From positions 1-53,708 of the forward strand of contig JAFACG010000021.1 in NCBI GenBank assembly GCA_023425645.1: a stretch of DNA of 53,708 nt, in the 5' to 3' direction. This DNA is from Pseudomonadota bacterium (lineage in GTDB: Bacteria; Pseudomonadota; Gammaproteobacteria; Burkholderiales; Burkholderiaceae_B). Position numbers and translations under genes: made by a program. The notes under the pieces are model-generated. The model saw only the letters and a program-made list of their open reading frames with translations, had not been told where the DNA came from and made no database searches. Positions 41,847-52,322 of this stretch are shown here, in pieces. The number at the start of each line of letters is the position of its first letter. The stretch's first letter is position 1.

Positions 41847-42842
41847 ATGCGCATTGGTTCCTGGACCCTTCCCAATCCCATCTTCATCGCCCCCATGGCT
41901 GGCGTCACGGATCGACCCTACCGTCGGCTGTGCAAGGCTCTGGGTGCGGGCTACGCGGTATCCGAAATGGCCGCCAGCAACAAGCGCCTGTGGGACAGCG
42001 TCAAGACCTCGCGCCGCCTGAACCACGACGGCGAAATCGACCCTGTGGCGGTCCAGATCGCCGGCTCCGACCCCGAAATGATGGCCGAGGCCGCCGTCTT
42101 CAACATAGGCAAGGGCGCCCGCATCATCGACATCAACATGGGCTGCCCCGCCAAGAAGGTGTGCAATGTCGCCTCCGGCTCGGCCCTGCTGCGCGACGAA
42201 GCCAGAGTGGTCGACATCCTGGAACACGTTGTCAAGGCATGTACTCCCCACCAGGTTCCGGTTACACTCAAGACCCGTACCGGCTGGGACGCGCAATCGC
42301 GCAATGCTGTGCGTATCGCCCGGCTGGCCGAAGACATCGGCATCGCCGCTCTCACCCTGCACGGCCGCACTCGCTGCGACTTCTACCAGGGCCAGGCCGA
42401 ATACGACACCATACGCGAAGTCAAGAACAGCATCTCTATTCCGGTCATTGCCAATGGGGATATCGATAGTCCCGAAAAGGCCAAATTCGTACTAGAGTAC
42501 ACCGGAGCGGATGCCGTCATGGTAGGTCGGGCGGCCCAGGGACGACCCTGGATCTTCCGGGAAATCCTGCATTACCTCGAACACGGCACGCACCGCGCTG
42601 CCCCCACGTTCGGGGAACTGCGCGACTGCATGGTCGAGCACCTGGAAGATCATTACGCCTTCTATGGGCAGCACACTGGTGTACGTACTGCCCGCAAGCA
42701 TATTGGCTGGTATCTGTCCGGCATGCCCGATGCCGAACGCTGGCTGGGACGCATCAACCGCATTGAATGCTGCACCGAACAACTGCAGACCATAAAACTA
42801 TGGTTCGACGAATGCGACCTCGACCAGCCTTACCAGGGATAG
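41847..42842 (+). CDS. dusB: tRNA-dihydrouridine synthase B
   Basis: A 331-residue FMN enzyme that reduces uridine in tRNA. The start resembles DusB (PIFIAPMAGVTDRPYRRLC), and the catalytic Cys lies in NMGCPAKKVCN. The FMN phosphate region is PVIANGDIDSPEKA and DAVMVGRAAQGRPW. As in many proteobacteria it directly precedes fis. Confidence 0.95.
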   Translation: MRIGSWTLPNPIFIAPMAGVTDRPYRRLCKALGAGYAVSEMAASNKRLWDSVKTSRRLNHDGEIDPVAVQIAGSDPEMMAEAAVFNIGKGARIIDINMGCPAKKVCNVASGSALLRDEARVVDILEHVVKACTPHQVPVTLKTRTGWDAQSRNAVRIARLAEDIGIAALTLHGRTRCDFYQGQAEYDTIREVKNSISIPVIANGDIDSPEKAKFVLEYTGADAVMVGRAAQGRPWIFREILHYLEHGTHRAAPTFGELRDCMVEHLEDHYAFYGQHTGVRTARKHIGWYLSGMPDAERWLGRINRIECCTEQLQTIKLWFDECDLDQPYQG

Positions 42843-42894
42843 GGCGTCGCAAGCAGCTCTTTTGTATTTAAGCAACGTATACCTTCAGAAAAAA

Positions 42895-43134
42895 ATGTCT
42901 ACGACCAACCCACTCGAACAGTCCGTACGTGAGCGCCTGGAACGCTATTTCGCCGACCTGGGCGACTCCGAGCCACGCGACATGCTGTCGATGGTCATCT
43001 CCTGCGTGGAACGGCCCGTTTTGCAGGTTGCCCTGGAAAAATCCGCCGGCAACCAGTCCAAGGCCGCGGAAATGCTGGGCATCACGCGCAGCACGCTGCG
43101 CAAGAAGCTCAGCGCCCACAACCTGCAACCCTGA
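42895..43134 (+). CDS. fis: Nucleoid-associated protein Fis
   Basis: A 79-residue DNA-binding protein. The C-terminal helix-turn-helix is [18 protein letters not shown] (about 54-71). The ATG at 42895 is used. An in-frame TTG lies at 42862. It follows dusB by 52 bases and precedes purH by 26 bases, so the three may be co-transcribed. Confidence 0.93.
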   Translation: MSTTNPLEQSVRERLERYFADLGDSEPRDMLSMVISCVERPVLQVALEKSAGNQSKAAEMLGITRSTLRKKLSAHNLQP

Positions 43135-43160
43135 TTCCTAACCCTCAAGCCTCACCTTCC

Positions 43161-44753
43161 ATGAAAATCCAGACAGCTCTTCTTTCTGTCTCCGACAAAA
43201 CCGGTATTGTCGAATTCGCCCAGGCGCTGGCCCAGCGCGGCGTGCGCCTCTTGTCCACCGGCGGCACCGCCAAGCTGCTGGCGCAAGCCGGCCTGAACGT
43301 CACCGAAGTGGCCCAGCACACCGGCTCGCCCGAGATCCTGGACGGCCGCGTTAAGACGCTGCATCCCAAGATCCACGGCGGCCTGCTGGCCCGCCGCGAC
43401 AGCGCCGAACACCTGAAGACCATTGAAGAGCACGGCATCGATCGCATCGATCTGCTGGTCGTCAACCTCTATCCGTTCCGCGAGACCATCGCCAAGCCCG
43501 GCTGCACCTTTGCCGACGCCGTCGAGAACATCGACATCGGCGGTCCCGCCATGCTGCGCGCCGCCGCCAAGAATCACGGCACGCCGGAAGGCGGCGTGTG
43601 CGTGGTCATAGACCCGGCCGACTACGAGCGCGTGCTGGCCGACATCGACGGCCCCGCCGGCCACCCCTCCTACGGCCTGCGCCTGGAGCTGGCCGCCAAA
43701 GTCTACGCCCACACGGCTTCCTACGACGGCGCCATCGCCGCCTACCTCACCAGCCTGGCGCAGGCCGAGCCCGCCCAGGAAAGCGCCCCCGAGCGCGCCG
43801 AATGGCCGCGCGTGCTGACCATCCAGGTCCAGCAGCAGCAAACCCTGCGCTACGGCGAGAACCCGCACCAGTCCGCCGCCTTCTACGCGGATGCGCAGAT
43901 CGGCGCCGGCCTGCTGGGCCGCTACCGCCAGCTGCAGGGCAAGGAGCTGTCCTACAACAACATCGCCGACGCGGACGCCGCCTGGGAATGCGTGCGCAGC
44001 TTCGATGCCGGCGCCTGCGTGATCGTCAAGCACGCCAATCCCTGCGGCGTGGCCCTGGGCGAAACCGCCGAGCAGGCCTACCGCAAGGCATTCCAGACCG
44101 ATCCCACCTCCGCCTTCGGCGGCATCATCGCCTTCAACCGTGAAGTGGACGAAGCCGCGGCCCAGGCCATCAGCAGCCAGTTCGTGGAAGTGCTGCTGGC
44201 GCCCTCCTACACCCAGGGTGCCCTGGACGTGTTCGCCGCCAAGAAGAACGTGCGCGTGCTGACCGTGGACGCGGGCGACGCCCACAACGCCTTCGACGTC
44301 AAGCGCGTGGGCGGCGGCTGGCTGGTCCAGACGCCCGACACCTTCCGCGACAATGTCCAGGCCTTCAAGGTCGTGACCCAGGTGCAGCCCACCGCCCAGC
44401 AGATGCAGGACCTGCTGTTCGCCTGGAACGTGGCCAAGTACGTCAAGTCCAACGCCATCGTTTTCTGCGGCCAGGGCATGACGCTGGGCGTGGGCGCCGG
44501 CCAGATGAGCCGCGTGGATTCCGCCCGCATCGCCTCCATCAAGGCCGAGAACGCCGGCCTGTCCCTGGCGGGATCCGCCGTGGCCTCGGACGCCTTCTTC
44601 CCGTTCCGCGACGGCCTGGACGTGGTAGCCGAAGCCGGCGCGACCTGCGTGATCCAGCCCGGCGGCAGCGTGCGCGACGATGAAGTCATCGCCGCCGCCA
44701 ACGAGCGCGGCATCGCCATGGTCCTGACCGGCACGCGCCACTTCCGTCACTGA
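43161..44753 (+). CDS. purH: Bifunctional AICAR formyltransferase/IMP cyclohydrolase
   Basis: A 530-residue enzyme for the last two steps of IMP synthesis. The N-terminal MGS-like cyclohydrolase domain has [15 protein letters not shown] and [11 protein letters not shown], and the transformylase domain from about 200 has [21 protein letters not shown] and [14 protein letters not shown]. ruvC starts one base after its stop. Length fits the family. Confidence 0.96.
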   Translation: MKIQTALLSVSDKTGIVEFAQALAQRGVRLLSTGGTAKLLAQAGLNVTEVAQHTGSPEILDGRVKTLHPKIHGGLLARRDSAEHLKTIEEHGIDRIDLLVVNLYPFRETIAKPGCTFADAVENIDIGGPAMLRAAAKNHGTPEGGVCVVIDPADYERVLADIDGPAGHPSYGLRLELAAKVYAHTASYDGAIAAYLTSLAQAEPAQESAPERAEWPRVLTIQVQQQQTLRYGENPHQSAAFYADAQIGAGLLGRYRQLQGKELSYNNIADADAAWECVRSFDAGACVIVKHANPCGVALGETAEQAYRKAFQTDPTSAFGGIIAFNREVDEAAAQAISSQFVEVLLAPSYTQGALDVFAAKKNVRVLTVDAGDAHNAFDVKRVGGGWLVQTPDTFRDNVQAFKVVTQVQPTAQQMQDLLFAWNVAKYVKSNAIVFCGQGMTLGVGAGQMSRVDSARIASIKAENAGLSLAGSAVASDAFFPFRDGLDVVAEAGATCVIQPGGSVRDDEVIAAANERGIAMVLTGTRHFRH

Positions 44754-44754
44754 C

Positions 44755-45300
44755 ATGCGCATCCTGGGCATAGACCCTGGCCTGCGACGCACCGGTTTCG
44801 GCGTGATCGACGCCCAGGGGCCCAGGTTGAACTACGTCTCGAGCGGGACCATCGTGGTCCCGGCCGACCTCCCCCTGGCGCAGCGGCTCAAGCTCATCCT
44901 GACCCACATCGCGGAAGTCATCGAACAGAGCAGGCCGGACACCTCCGCCATCGAGAAAGTCTTCGTCAACAGCAATCCCGCCTCCACCCTGCTGCTGGGC
45001 CAGGCCCGCGGCGCGGCTTTGTGCGCCCTGGCCGTGGGCGGCCTGGACGTGCACGAATACACGGCCCTGCAGATCAAGAAAACCGTGGCGGGCAACGGCC
45101 ATGCCGCCAAGGAGCAGATCCAGCTCATGGTGCAGCGTCTGCTGCAGCTCAACGGCCTGCCGGCGCCGGACTCGGCCGACGCCCTGGCCTGCGCCATCAG
45201 CCATGCACACCATGCCAGCGTGCTGGCGGGCCTGCAGAAGAGCGGCGTGCTGGCCGCCGGTCCGCGCCGCCGCATCCGCGCCGGCAGGGTATTGGGCTAG
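44755..45300 (+). CDS. ruvC: Holliday junction resolvase RuvC
   Basis: A 181-residue endonuclease. The first catalytic Asp lies in [17 protein letters not shown], with the later acidic residues in [11 protein letters not shown] and the C-terminal [15 protein letters not shown]. It follows purH almost without a gap and precedes ruvA by 35 bases. Confidence 0.96.
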   Translation: MRILGIDPGLRRTGFGVIDAQGPRLNYVSSGTIVVPADLPLAQRLKLILTHIAEVIEQSRPDTSAIEKVFVNSNPASTLLLGQARGAALCALAVGGLDVHEYTALQIKKTVAGNGHAAKEQIQLMVQRLLQLNGLPAPDSADALACAISHAHHASVLAGLQKSGVLAAGPRRRIRAGRVLG

Positions 45301-45335
45301 GGCCCGCCGTCACCCCCTGAACCAGAGGTATTTCC

Positions 45336-45917
45336 ATGATAGGACGCATCCGCGGAACCCTGATCGAAAAACAACCGCCCACCATCTGCGTGGATGTGGG
45401 CGGCGTGGGCTACGAGATCGACGTGCCCATGAGCACGCTCTACCAGATGCCCGAGCTGGGCGCGCAGGTCAGCCTGTTCACGCACCTGGCCATCCGCGAG
45501 GACGCCCACGTGCTGTTCGGCTTTTCCAGCCTGTCCGAACGCAGCACCTTCCGCGCCCTGATCAAGGTCACGGGCATCGGCGCGCGCACGGCCCTGGCCC
45601 TGCTCTCGGGCATGAGCGCGGACGAGCTGGCCGACGCCGTCACCCGCCAGGAAAGCGGCCGCCTGGTCAAGATTCCGGGCATAGGCAAGAAGACCGCCGA
45701 ACGATTGCTGCTGGAGCTGCGCGGCAAGCTGGGCGCGGACCTGGGCGGCAGCGCCGTGAGCGGCGCCGCCCCCAGCAGCCGCGACGATGTGCTGCATGCC
45801 CTGGAAGCGCTGGGCTATTCCAGCAAGGAAGCCGCCGTCGCGGTCAAGGCTTTGCCCGAAGGCATCGACGTGTCCGAAGGCATCAGGCAGGCGCTCAAAT
45901 CGCTCTCGCGCGGCTGA
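45336..45917 (+). CDS. ruvA: Holliday junction branch-migration protein RuvA
   Basis: A 193-residue DNA-binding subunit. Three domains are visible: an OB-fold start ([20 protein letters not shown]), two helix-hairpin-helix motifs ([18 protein letters not shown] and [18 protein letters not shown]), and the C-terminal RuvB-binding domain ([16 protein letters not shown]). ruvB is not next to it: a PLP enzyme gene on the other strand lies between. Confidence 0.96.
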   Translation: MIGRIRGTLIEKQPPTICVDVGGVGYEIDVPMSTLYQMPELGAQVSLFTHLAIREDAHVLFGFSSLSERSTFRALIKVTGIGARTALALLSGMSADELADAVTRQESGRLVKIPGIGKKTAERLLLELRGKLGADLGGSAVSGAAPSSRDDVLHALEALGYSSKEAAVAVKALPEGIDVSEGIRQALKSLSRG

Positions 45918-45968
45918 AGCGAATCGGCCCGACGCAGGCGGGCCGCAACAGCTCTCCTGCCCGGGCGC

Positions 45969-46928
45969 TCAAGCCAGCAGACGGCCCAGTGCGCCCACGT
46001 CCACGTTGCCGCCGCTGATCACCACACCTACCCGCCGCCCCTGCAGATTGGCCTGCCGCATCACGGCAGCCGCTCCCAGACAGCCGGTCGGCTCCGCCAC
46101 GATCTTCATGCGCTCGGCAAAGAAACGCAACGCGTCCACCAGTTCCGGATCGGTGGCGGTGACGATGTCGGCCACGTGCCGGCGGATGATGTCAAACGTG
46201 ATGGGCGCCAGGGCCTGGGTCAGGGCCCCGTCCGCGATCGAGGACGGCGGCGCGATCTTGACGATCTCCCCGCGGCGCAAGGACTGCTGGGCGTCATTGC
46301 CGGCCTGGGGCTCGACGCCATACACCTTGCAGTCCGGAGCCATCGCATGCGCGGCCAGCAGGCAGCCCGACAACAGGCCGCCGCCGCCCAGCGGCACGTA
46401 CAGTTCCTGCAGGTCGGGCACGTCCTCCAGGAGTTCGCGCGCCGCCGTGCCCTGCCCGGCGATGACGTCGGCATGGCCGAAAGGCGGAATCAGCGTCAAA
46501 CCCTCACGCTCCACCAGCTCCTGGGCGATCTGCGCCCGGTCCTGCGTCAGGCGGTCGTACTCCACCACGTTGGCGCCATAGCCGCGCGTGGCCGCCAGCT
46601 TGGCGGCGGGCGCATCGGAATTCATGATGATGGTGGCCGGCATGCCCAACAAGCGAGCGGCCAGCGCCACGGCCTGGGCATGGTTTCCGGAAGAAAAGGC
46701 CACCACGCCGGCGCGGCGCTGCTCGGGCGAGAGACTGGCCAGCGCGTTATAGCCGCCGCGGAACTTGAAGGCGCCGATGCGCTGGAAATTCTCGCACTTG
46801 AAATAGACTTCGCCGTTCAGGCGCTGGTTCAAGGTGGAGGACGTCAGCACCGGCGTGCGGTGGGCCACGGGCTTGAGGCGCTGCGCCGCCGCCAGGACAT
46901 CGTCAAAGGTCGGCATGGTAGAGGACAT
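45969..46928 (-). CDS. PLP-dependent threonine/serine dehydratase-type ammonia-lyase
   Basis: A 319-residue fold-type II PLP enzyme. The catalytic Lys lies in GAFKFRGGYNAL, the Asn-binding motif is SSGNHAQAVA, and the phosphate loop is PLGGGGLLSG. It lacks the C-terminal ACT domains of biosynthetic IlvA, and resembles threo-3-hydroxyaspartate ammonia-lyase or serine racemase. The substrate cannot be fixed. The start at 46928 is chosen; an ATG at 46952 gives eight more residues. It sits on the minus strand between ruvA and ruvB. Confidence 0.85.
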   Translation of the reverse strand: MSSTMPTFDDVLAAAQRLKPVAHRTPVLTSSTLNQRLNGEVYFKCENFQRIGAFKFRGGYNALASLSPEQRRAGVVAFSSGNHAQAVALAARLLGMPATIIMNSDAPAAKLAATRGYGANVVEYDRLTQDRAQIAQELVEREGLTLIPPFGHADVIAGQGTAARELLEDVPDLQELYVPLGGGGLLSGCLLAAHAMAPDCKVYGVEPQAGNDAQQSLRRGEIVKIAPPSSIADGALTQALAPITFDIIRRHVADIVTATDPELVDALRFFAERMKIVAEPTGCLGAAAVMRQANLQGRRVGVVISGGNVDVGALGRLLA

Positions 46929-47106
46929 GGGTAAAATCTCTTCTGGGGACATCGACCCTTCATTATGCGGGAACAGCACGGCTCGCGCCTAGCCTTGCCG
47001 GCCAGGGAATCGCGGCGGGAGCGCGCGGGTATTCATTCGTCCCGGCCTATGTCCGGCCAGGGTCCGCATGGTGTACCATACTGTATATTCAATCAGCCTG
47101 AACACC

Positions 47107-48177
47107 ATGGCCATTCACTCCGATTCGCTCTCCAGTCTGCCGTCCGAGCAGCGCATCATCACGCCCAAGGCCCTGTCGCCCAACGAGGAATCCATCGAAC
47201 GCGCCCTGCGCCCCAAGATGCTGGACGACTACGTGGGCCAGGCCCGCGCACGCGAGCAGCTGGAAATCTTCATCGCCGCCGCCCGCCAGCGCCGCGAGGC
47301 CCTGGACCATGTGCTGCTGTTCGGCCCGCCCGGACTGGGCAAGACCACGCTGGCGCACATCATCGCCCACGAAATGGGCGTGAACCTGCGCCAGACCTCC
47401 GGTCCCGTGCTGGAGCGTCCAGGCGACCTCGCCGCCCTGCTCACCAACCTGGAACCCAACGACGTTCTGTTCATCGACGAAATCCACCGGCTATCGCCCG
47501 TGGTGGAAGAAATCCTCTACCCGGCGCTGGAGGATTTCCAGATCGACATCCTGATCGGCGAAGGGCCGGCCGCGCGCAGCGTCAAGCTGGACCTGCAACC
47601 TTTCACCCTGGTGGGCGCCACCACGCGCGCCGGCATGCTCACCAATCCCTTGCGCGACCGCTTCGGCATCGTGTCGCGGCTGGAATTCTACGGCGTGGAC
47701 GATCTGGCCCGCATCGTGGCGCGCAGCGCCGGCCTGCTCAATGTGTCCACCACCGACGACGGCACCTACGAGATCGCCCGCCGCTCGCGCGGCACGCCGC
47801 GCATCGCCAATCGCCTGCTGCGGCGCGTGCGCGACTACGCCGAAGTCAAGACCGGCGGCGTCATCCACACTGAATGCGCGCAGGCGGCGCTGGCCATGCT
47901 GGAAGTCGATCCCCAAGGCCTGGACCTGATGGACCGCAAGCTGCTGGAGGCCATCGTGCACAAGTTCGACGGCGGCCCTGTCGGCGTGGACAGCCTGGCG
48001 GCCGCCATCGGCGAAGAACGCGACACCATCGAAGACGTCATCGAGCCCTACCTGATCCAGCACGGATTCCTGCAGCGCACGCCGCGCGGCCGCACCGCCA
48101 CGCTGAACACCTGGCGGCACCTGGGCCTGACGCCGCCGCGCAACAGCGGCCCTCAGGATCTGTTCGACCCCGCCTGA
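47107..48177 (+). CDS. ruvB: Holliday junction branch-migration helicase RuvB
   Basis: A 356-residue AAA+ motor. Walker A is [12 protein letters not shown] (about 73-84), Walker B is FIDEIHRL, sensor 1 lies in [10 protein letters not shown], and the Arg finger region in [14 protein letters not shown]. The ATG at 47107 is preferred; the frame is open upstream to 47068. The stop is four bases from the stop of a convergent membrane protein gene. Confidence 0.95.
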   Translation: MAIHSDSLSSLPSEQRIITPKALSPNEESIERALRPKMLDDYVGQARAREQLEIFIAAARQRREALDHVLLFGPPGLGKTTLAHIIAHEMGVNLRQTSGPVLERPGDLAALLTNLEPNDVLFIDEIHRLSPVVEEILYPALEDFQIDILIGEGPAARSVKLDLQPFTLVGATTRAGMLTNPLRDRFGIVSRLEFYGVDDLARIVARSAGLLNVSTTDDGTYEIARRSRGTPRIANRLLRRVRDYAEVKTGGVIHTECAQAALAMLEVDPQGLDLMDRKLLEAIVHKFDGGPVGVDSLAAAIGEERDTIEDVIEPYLIQHGFLQRTPRGRTATLNTWRHLGLTPPRNSGPQDLFDPA

Positions 48178-48181
48178 ACCT

Positions 48182-48982
48182 TCAACGACGAGCCCAGGGC
48201 CGAAATACCAGGCCCAGGGTGATCGACATGGACACGCCCGCCGCCAGCAGCAAGGCCAGGGGCCAGGCCATCTGCTCCACTGACAGCGCCAGCACGGTGC
48301 AGAAACCCGCCAGGCTGGTCGTGCCCAGCAGGGCCGAGCGCAAGGTGGCGATCACGCTGCCCGCCCCCATCTTCTGATGTATCGTCACCGCCACCACGGT
48401 ATAACCGATGGGAAAAGCCAGCAGCAGGCCCGAACCGCTGGCGCCCAGCCACTGGCTGGCCGTGGTTACGAACGCCACCAGCACGCCTGCCAGCGCCCCG
48501 CGCAACAGCAACAAGCCCCAACCCGCCTTGCCTTTGGCCGCGGTGGCCGCCGACGCGGCCCCGCGCCCCAGGCGCACGCAGCCCGCCGTAACCAGCACAA
48601 ACACCGCCAGGCCCAGCCAGGGTTGCGCAGGCAGGAAGGCCAGCAGCGCCGCCGAAGCCAGCCAGACCAGCACGGCGCAAGCCAGCGTGCGCCAGGGCGT
48701 CAAGGTACGCGCCGCCAGGATGTAGGCCAGCACGAACAGTTGCGTGGCGCACAATGAATACAGCGCATAGGATGCGGCCTGATGCACGAAGGCCGCCGGA
48801 AACTGCGCCGCCAGAAAATAGAACCCGGGCCCCAGCACCATGGGCAAGCCGGCCAGCGCTCCGCCGATCAAGGGGCCGAAGGCGCCCACCGACCAAGACA
48901 CCATTACCACCACCAAGGCCGTGGCTGTCATTCTGATGAGCAGCGCAGGCCACGAAATATCCGCAAATAAGGTATCCAGCAT
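48182..48982 (-). CDS. Integral membrane protein of unknown function
   Basis: A 266-residue hydrophobic protein with about eight predicted helices (for example TALVVVMVSWSVGAFGPLI, LGLAVFVLVTAGCVRL and LALLLAAGVSMSITLGLVF) and no recognised family motif. It could be a transporter. It is downstream of pyrC on the same strand but separated by a terminator, and converges with ruvB. Confidence 0.7.
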   Translation of the reverse strand: MLDTLFADISWPALLIRMTATALVVVMVSWSVGAFGPLIGGALAGLPMVLGPGFYFLAAQFPAAFVHQAASYALYSLCATQLFVLAYILAARTLTPWRTLACAVLVWLASAALLAFLPAQPWLGLAVFVLVTAGCVRLGRGAASAATAAKGKAGWGLLLLRGALAGVLVAFVTTASQWLGASGSGLLLAFPIGYTVVAVTIHQKMGAGSVIATLRSALLGTTSLAGFCTVLALSVEQMAWPLALLLAAGVSMSITLGLVFRPWARR

Positions 48983-49013
48983 GCTGTATCCGTAGGAGAA
49001 ACCGCTCCGTGAT

Positions 49014-49047
49014 ACGGAAAAAGAAGGCGCGCGGCATGCCGCGCGCC
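49014..49047 (-). terminator. Terminator of pyrC with a 22-bp perfect palindrome
   Basis: GGCGCGCGGC-AT-GCCGCGCGCC occupies 49026-49047. On the minus strand it is followed by TTCTTTTT (complement of 49018-49025), fitting an intrinsic terminator after the pyrC stop. Confidence 0.8.
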
Positions 49048-49072
49048 TGCAATTTCCGCTGCACGGAAACGA

Positions 49073-50131
49073 TCAGGCCACCACGCTCCAATCCAGCGAT
49101 TGACCGGCGGCCAGCGGCACCAGCGGATCACCGGCCATATCGACGGAATCGGGAATGGCGAACTGGCCGCGCTTGAGGGTCAGGCTGCCTTCGTTTACAG
49201 GCAAGCCATAGAAAGCCGGTCCATTCAGGCTGGAGAACGCCTCCAGCTTGTCCAGGCGGCCCACCTGATCAAAGGCGGTGGCGTACAGCTCCATGGCGTG
49301 CAGGGCCGTATAGCAGCCGGCGCAGCCACAGGCCTGTTCCTTGCGGCTGCGTGCATGAGGGGCGCTGTCCGTACCCAGGAAGAAGCGGCCGCTGTCGCTG
49401 GTCGCGGCTTTCAGCAAGGCCTGACGATGGGTTTCCCGCTTCAATACGGGCAGGCAGTACCAATGCGGCTGCAGGCCGCCCTGGAACAAGGCGTTGCGGT
49501 TGTACAGCAGGTGGTGCGCGGTAATGGTGGCGGCAACCGGGCCTTCGGCCTGGCTGACGTAGGCTGCGCCATCGGCCGTGGTCAGATGCTCGAACACCAC
49601 TTTCAATTCGGGGAAGGCCTTGCGCATCGGGATCATGACGCGCTCGATGAACACGGCTTCGCGATCGAACAGGTCCACGGCGGGATCGGTGACCTCGCCG
49701 TGCATCAGCAAGGGCATGCCTACTTCCTGCATGACTTCCAGGACCTTGCTGCACTTGCCCAGCAGGTCGGTCACGCCGGCATCCGAATTGGTGGTGGCGC
49801 CGGCCGGATACAGCTTGACCCCGTGCACCTTGCCGCTGTCGCGGGCGCGGCGCATCTCGTCGGGGTCGGTGTTGTCGGTCAGGTACAGCGTCATCAGGGG
49901 CTCGAACCCTGAATGCACGCCCGTCTTTTGCAAAGCGGCCAGGATACGTTCGCGATAGGCCAAGGCCAGCGCCGTGGTGGTGACCGGCGGGGTCAGGTTC
50001 GGCATGATGATGGCGCGGCCAAACTGCGCGGCAGTGTGGCCTACGACGGATTCCAGCACCGCGCCATCGCGCAGATGCAGATGCCAGTCGTCGGGACGGC
50101 GAATTACAAGGGTATCCACGGTAGGGCTCAT
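49073..50131 (-). CDS. pyrC: Dihydroorotase, class II
   Basis: A 352-residue zinc amidohydrolase that cyclises carbamoyl aspartate. The metal motif HLHLRD and carboxylated Lys region ([12 protein letters not shown]), the HGEV His, and the C-terminal Asp in [10 protein letters not shown] are all present. The start at 50131 (MSPTVDTL) fits family length. The longer open frame upstream does not. pyrD lies 22 kb away. Confidence 0.94.
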   Translation of the reverse strand: MSPTVDTLVIRRPDDWHLHLRDGAVLESVVGHTAAQFGRAIIMPNLTPPVTTTALALAYRERILAALQKTGVHSGFEPLMTLYLTDNTDPDEMRRARDSGKVHGVKLYPAGATTNSDAGVTDLLGKCSKVLEVMQEVGMPLLMHGEVTDPAVDLFDREAVFIERVMIPMRKAFPELKVVFEHLTTADGAAYVSQAEGPVAATITAHHLLYNRNALFQGGLQPHWYCLPVLKRETHRQALLKAATSDSGRFFLGTDSAPHARSRKEQACGCAGCYTALHAMELYATAFDQVGRLDKLEAFSSLNGPAFYGLPVNEGSLTLKRGQFAIPDSVDMAGDPLVPLAAGQSLDWSVVA

Positions 50132-50475
50132 AACTAGGCTCAAAAACGGGCGATCCCGTCCTGCCGGCAGCGCCAAACAGGGCGGGCGGCGCTGGCGCAC
50201 CGCCGGGACTCGCCTTTTGGGTATCGAATCCATCATTATGCTACAGGCATCCGCCATACGCATGCCTTGTCCCTTCACGCCGAGGCCCGGCCGGCGCTCG
50301 ACGCCGCCAGCAAAATCCGCCGCGCCTGTCCAGCCGGGGAAAATCCCCTCGCAGCCCCGGTTGCCTTAGGAAACAAATGGCTTGGATTTCCTGGAAGGAT
50401 CACGGTATGCTGACAGCGGAGTCGTGCCCAGTCGCATATCCTGTCCTTTCAACTCATTCCTCAGGAGTTCTGTTC
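50132..50475. other. Divergent intergenic region between pyrC and the SWIB gene
   Basis: About 344 bases without a gene. A probable promoter of the SWIB gene lies at 50382-50411. The pyrC promoter should lie in the left part but is not obvious. Confidence 0.5.
50382..50411 (+). promoter_or_regulatory. Possible promoter of the SWIB gene
   Basis: TTGGAT (50382-50387) and TATGCT (50406-50411) are separated by 18 bases. The leader to the ATG would be about 58 bases. Confidence 0.4.
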
Positions 50476-50754
50476 ATGGCCAGCACTGAAAAAAAGCCTG
50501 CTGCTCGCAAACCCAATGCAGCCTTCATGAAGCCCCTCACTCCTAGCCCCACCCTGGCTGCCGTGATCGGTCCCGGCGCGCTGCCTCGTACCGAAGTCAC
50601 CAAGAAGATCTGGGACTACATCAAAAAGCACAATCTCCAGGATCCCGCGAACCGCCGCAACATCAATGCCGATGCCAAGCTGCGTCCGCTGTTCGGCAAG
50701 GACCAGGTGTCCATGTTCGAACTGACCAAGCTGGTCAGCGCCCATCTCAAGTGA
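50476..50754 (+). CDS. SWIB/MDM2-domain protein
   Basis: A 92-residue basic protein. After a Lys/Ala/Pro-rich N-terminal tail (about 1-25), a SWIB domain follows (LAAVIGPGALPRTEVTKKIW, then NRRNINADAKLRPLFG). SWIB domains are best known from eukaryotic chromatin remodellers but also occur in betaproteobacteria and Chlamydia. It may bind DNA. AGGAG lies eight bases before the ATG at 50476. A terminator follows. Confidence 0.9.
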   Translation: MASTEKKPAARKPNAAFMKPLTPSPTLAAVIGPGALPRTEVTKKIWDYIKKHNLQDPANRRNINADAKLRPLFGKDQVSMFELTKLVSAHLK

Positions 50755-50788
50755 GCCGGCGGGTGCGTCGGCACCTCGCGCAGTATCA

Positions 50789-50822
50789 GGCCGCGCCGCT
50801 GGGACCAGCCGCGGCCTTTTTT
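50789..50822 (+). terminator. Intrinsic terminator of the SWIB gene
   Basis: GGCCGCG (50789-50795) pairs with CGCGGCC (50810-50816), followed by six T residues. Confidence 0.85.
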
Positions 50823-50883
50823 CTTGCCCGCGCCCGCACGCCGTTCTTCGAGCCCGCGCGGCCATCAGGCCCGCATCTATGCC

Positions 50884-52314
50884 ATGAGCCATTCCCTTTC
50901 CATCTGCTGGCTGCGCCGCGACCTGCGCCTGCAAGACAATGCCGCCCTGCACCACGCCCTGCGCAGCGGCCGTCCGGTTGCCTGTGTGTTCGTCTTCGAC
51001 ACGAGCATCCTGGAACCGCTGCCCGCCGATGATCTGCGGGTCGCCTTCATACGCGAGAGCCTGCTGCAGGTACAACAGGAGCTGCGCCGCCTGGGCAGCG
51101 ACCTGGTCACGGCCCAGGGCGATCCCCGGCGCATCTTGCCCAAGCTGGCACAGGACCTGCAGGCCCGGGCCGTCTACGCAAATGAAGATTACGAACCGGC
51201 TGCCCGGGAACGAGACGCCGCCGTGGCCCAGGCGCTGGCCGCCCAAGGCCGGACGCTGCACCTGTACAAGGATCAGGTCATCTTCGCACGCGACGAGCTT
51301 CTGACCCGGCAGGGCGGCCCCTATACCGTCTTCACGCCCTACAAACGGGCCTGGCTGGAGCGTATGGGCGCACAAGACGTGCAGCCCCACGATACGCAGC
51401 AGGGCGCCTGGGCGCGCCTGCCGGCGCAGGATCTGCCCAGCCTTGCCGAGCTGGGGTTTGAGCCGGGACTGGAAAAGAAACTGCTCAACCCGCCCGGCAT
51501 GGCCGGCGCACAGCAGATGTTCAAGCAGTTCGAGCCCCGGCTGCACGCCTATGCCAGCCAGCGCGACTTTCCCGCCAAGCGCGGCGTATCCTACCTGTCG
51601 CCGCATCTGCGCTTCGGCACGCTGTCCGTGCGCCAGGCCGTGGCGCTGGCTTGGCCAAGCGACTCCCAGGGCGCCGCGACGTGGCTGAGCGAACTGATCT
51701 GGCGCGAGTTCTATCAGCAGTTTCTCTGGCATCATCCGGACAGCGCCACCCGAAGCTTCAAGCCTGCCTACCGCGACCTGTCCTATCCAAACCGGGAAGA
51801 CTGGTTCCAGACCTGGTGCGAGGGCCGCACAGGCTATCCCATCGTGGATGCCGCCATGCGTCAGCTGAATCAGACAGGCTATATGCACAACCGCCTGCGC
51901 ATGATCACCGCATCCTTTCTGGTGAAGGATTTGCTGATAGACTGGAGGTGGGGCGAACAATACTTTTCGCGCAAGCTGCTCGATTACGACATGGCGTCCA
52001 ATGTGGGCGGCTGGCAGTGGGCGGCGTCAACGGGGTGCGATGCGCAGCCCTATTTCCGCATCTTCAATCCCGTCACCCAGTCCCGCAAGTTCGACCCCGA
52101 CGGAGACTTTATCCGGCGCTACGTGCCTGAACTGGCCCGGCTCGATGCCAAGGCCATTCATGCCCCCTGGCAGGCCAGGCAACTGCCGCTTGATTTCGCG
52201 CTCGGCCGGGATTATCCCTTCCCTGTCGTGGATCACGATGTCCAGCGGCCCCTGGCCCTGGCCTTGTTCCAGGTAGCGTCCCCGCAAGACAAGACAGATA
52301 CGGACAGTCAATGA
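50884..52314 (+). CDS. phrB: Deoxyribodipyrimidine photolyase
   Basis: A 476-residue class I CPD photolyase/cryptochrome-family flavoprotein. The start [17 protein letters not shown] is typical. The FAD-binding C-terminal domain has [43 protein letters not shown] in two parts, and [20 protein letters not shown]. It uses light to split pyrimidine dimers. The last four bases overlap a possible start of the next gene. Confidence 0.94.
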   Translation: MSHSLSICWLRRDLRLQDNAALHHALRSGRPVACVFVFDTSILEPLPADDLRVAFIRESLLQVQQELRRLGSDLVTAQGDPRRILPKLAQDLQARAVYANEDYEPAARERDAAVAQALAAQGRTLHLYKDQVIFARDELLTRQGGPYTVFTPYKRAWLERMGAQDVQPHDTQQGAWARLPAQDLPSLAELGFEPGLEKKLLNPPGMAGAQQMFKQFEPRLHAYASQRDFPAKRGVSYLSPHLRFGTLSVRQAVALAWPSDSQGAATWLSELIWREFYQQFLWHHPDSATRSFKPAYRDLSYPNREDWFQTWCEGRTGYPIVDAAMRQLNQTGYMHNRLRMITASFLVKDLLIDWRWGEQYFSRKLLDYDMASNVGGWQWAASTGCDAQPYFRIFNPVTQSRKFDPDGDFIRRYVPELARLDAKAIHAPWQARQLPLDFALGRDYPFPVVDHDVQRPLALALFQVASPQDKTDTDSQ

Positions 52315-52322
52315 GGATCATC

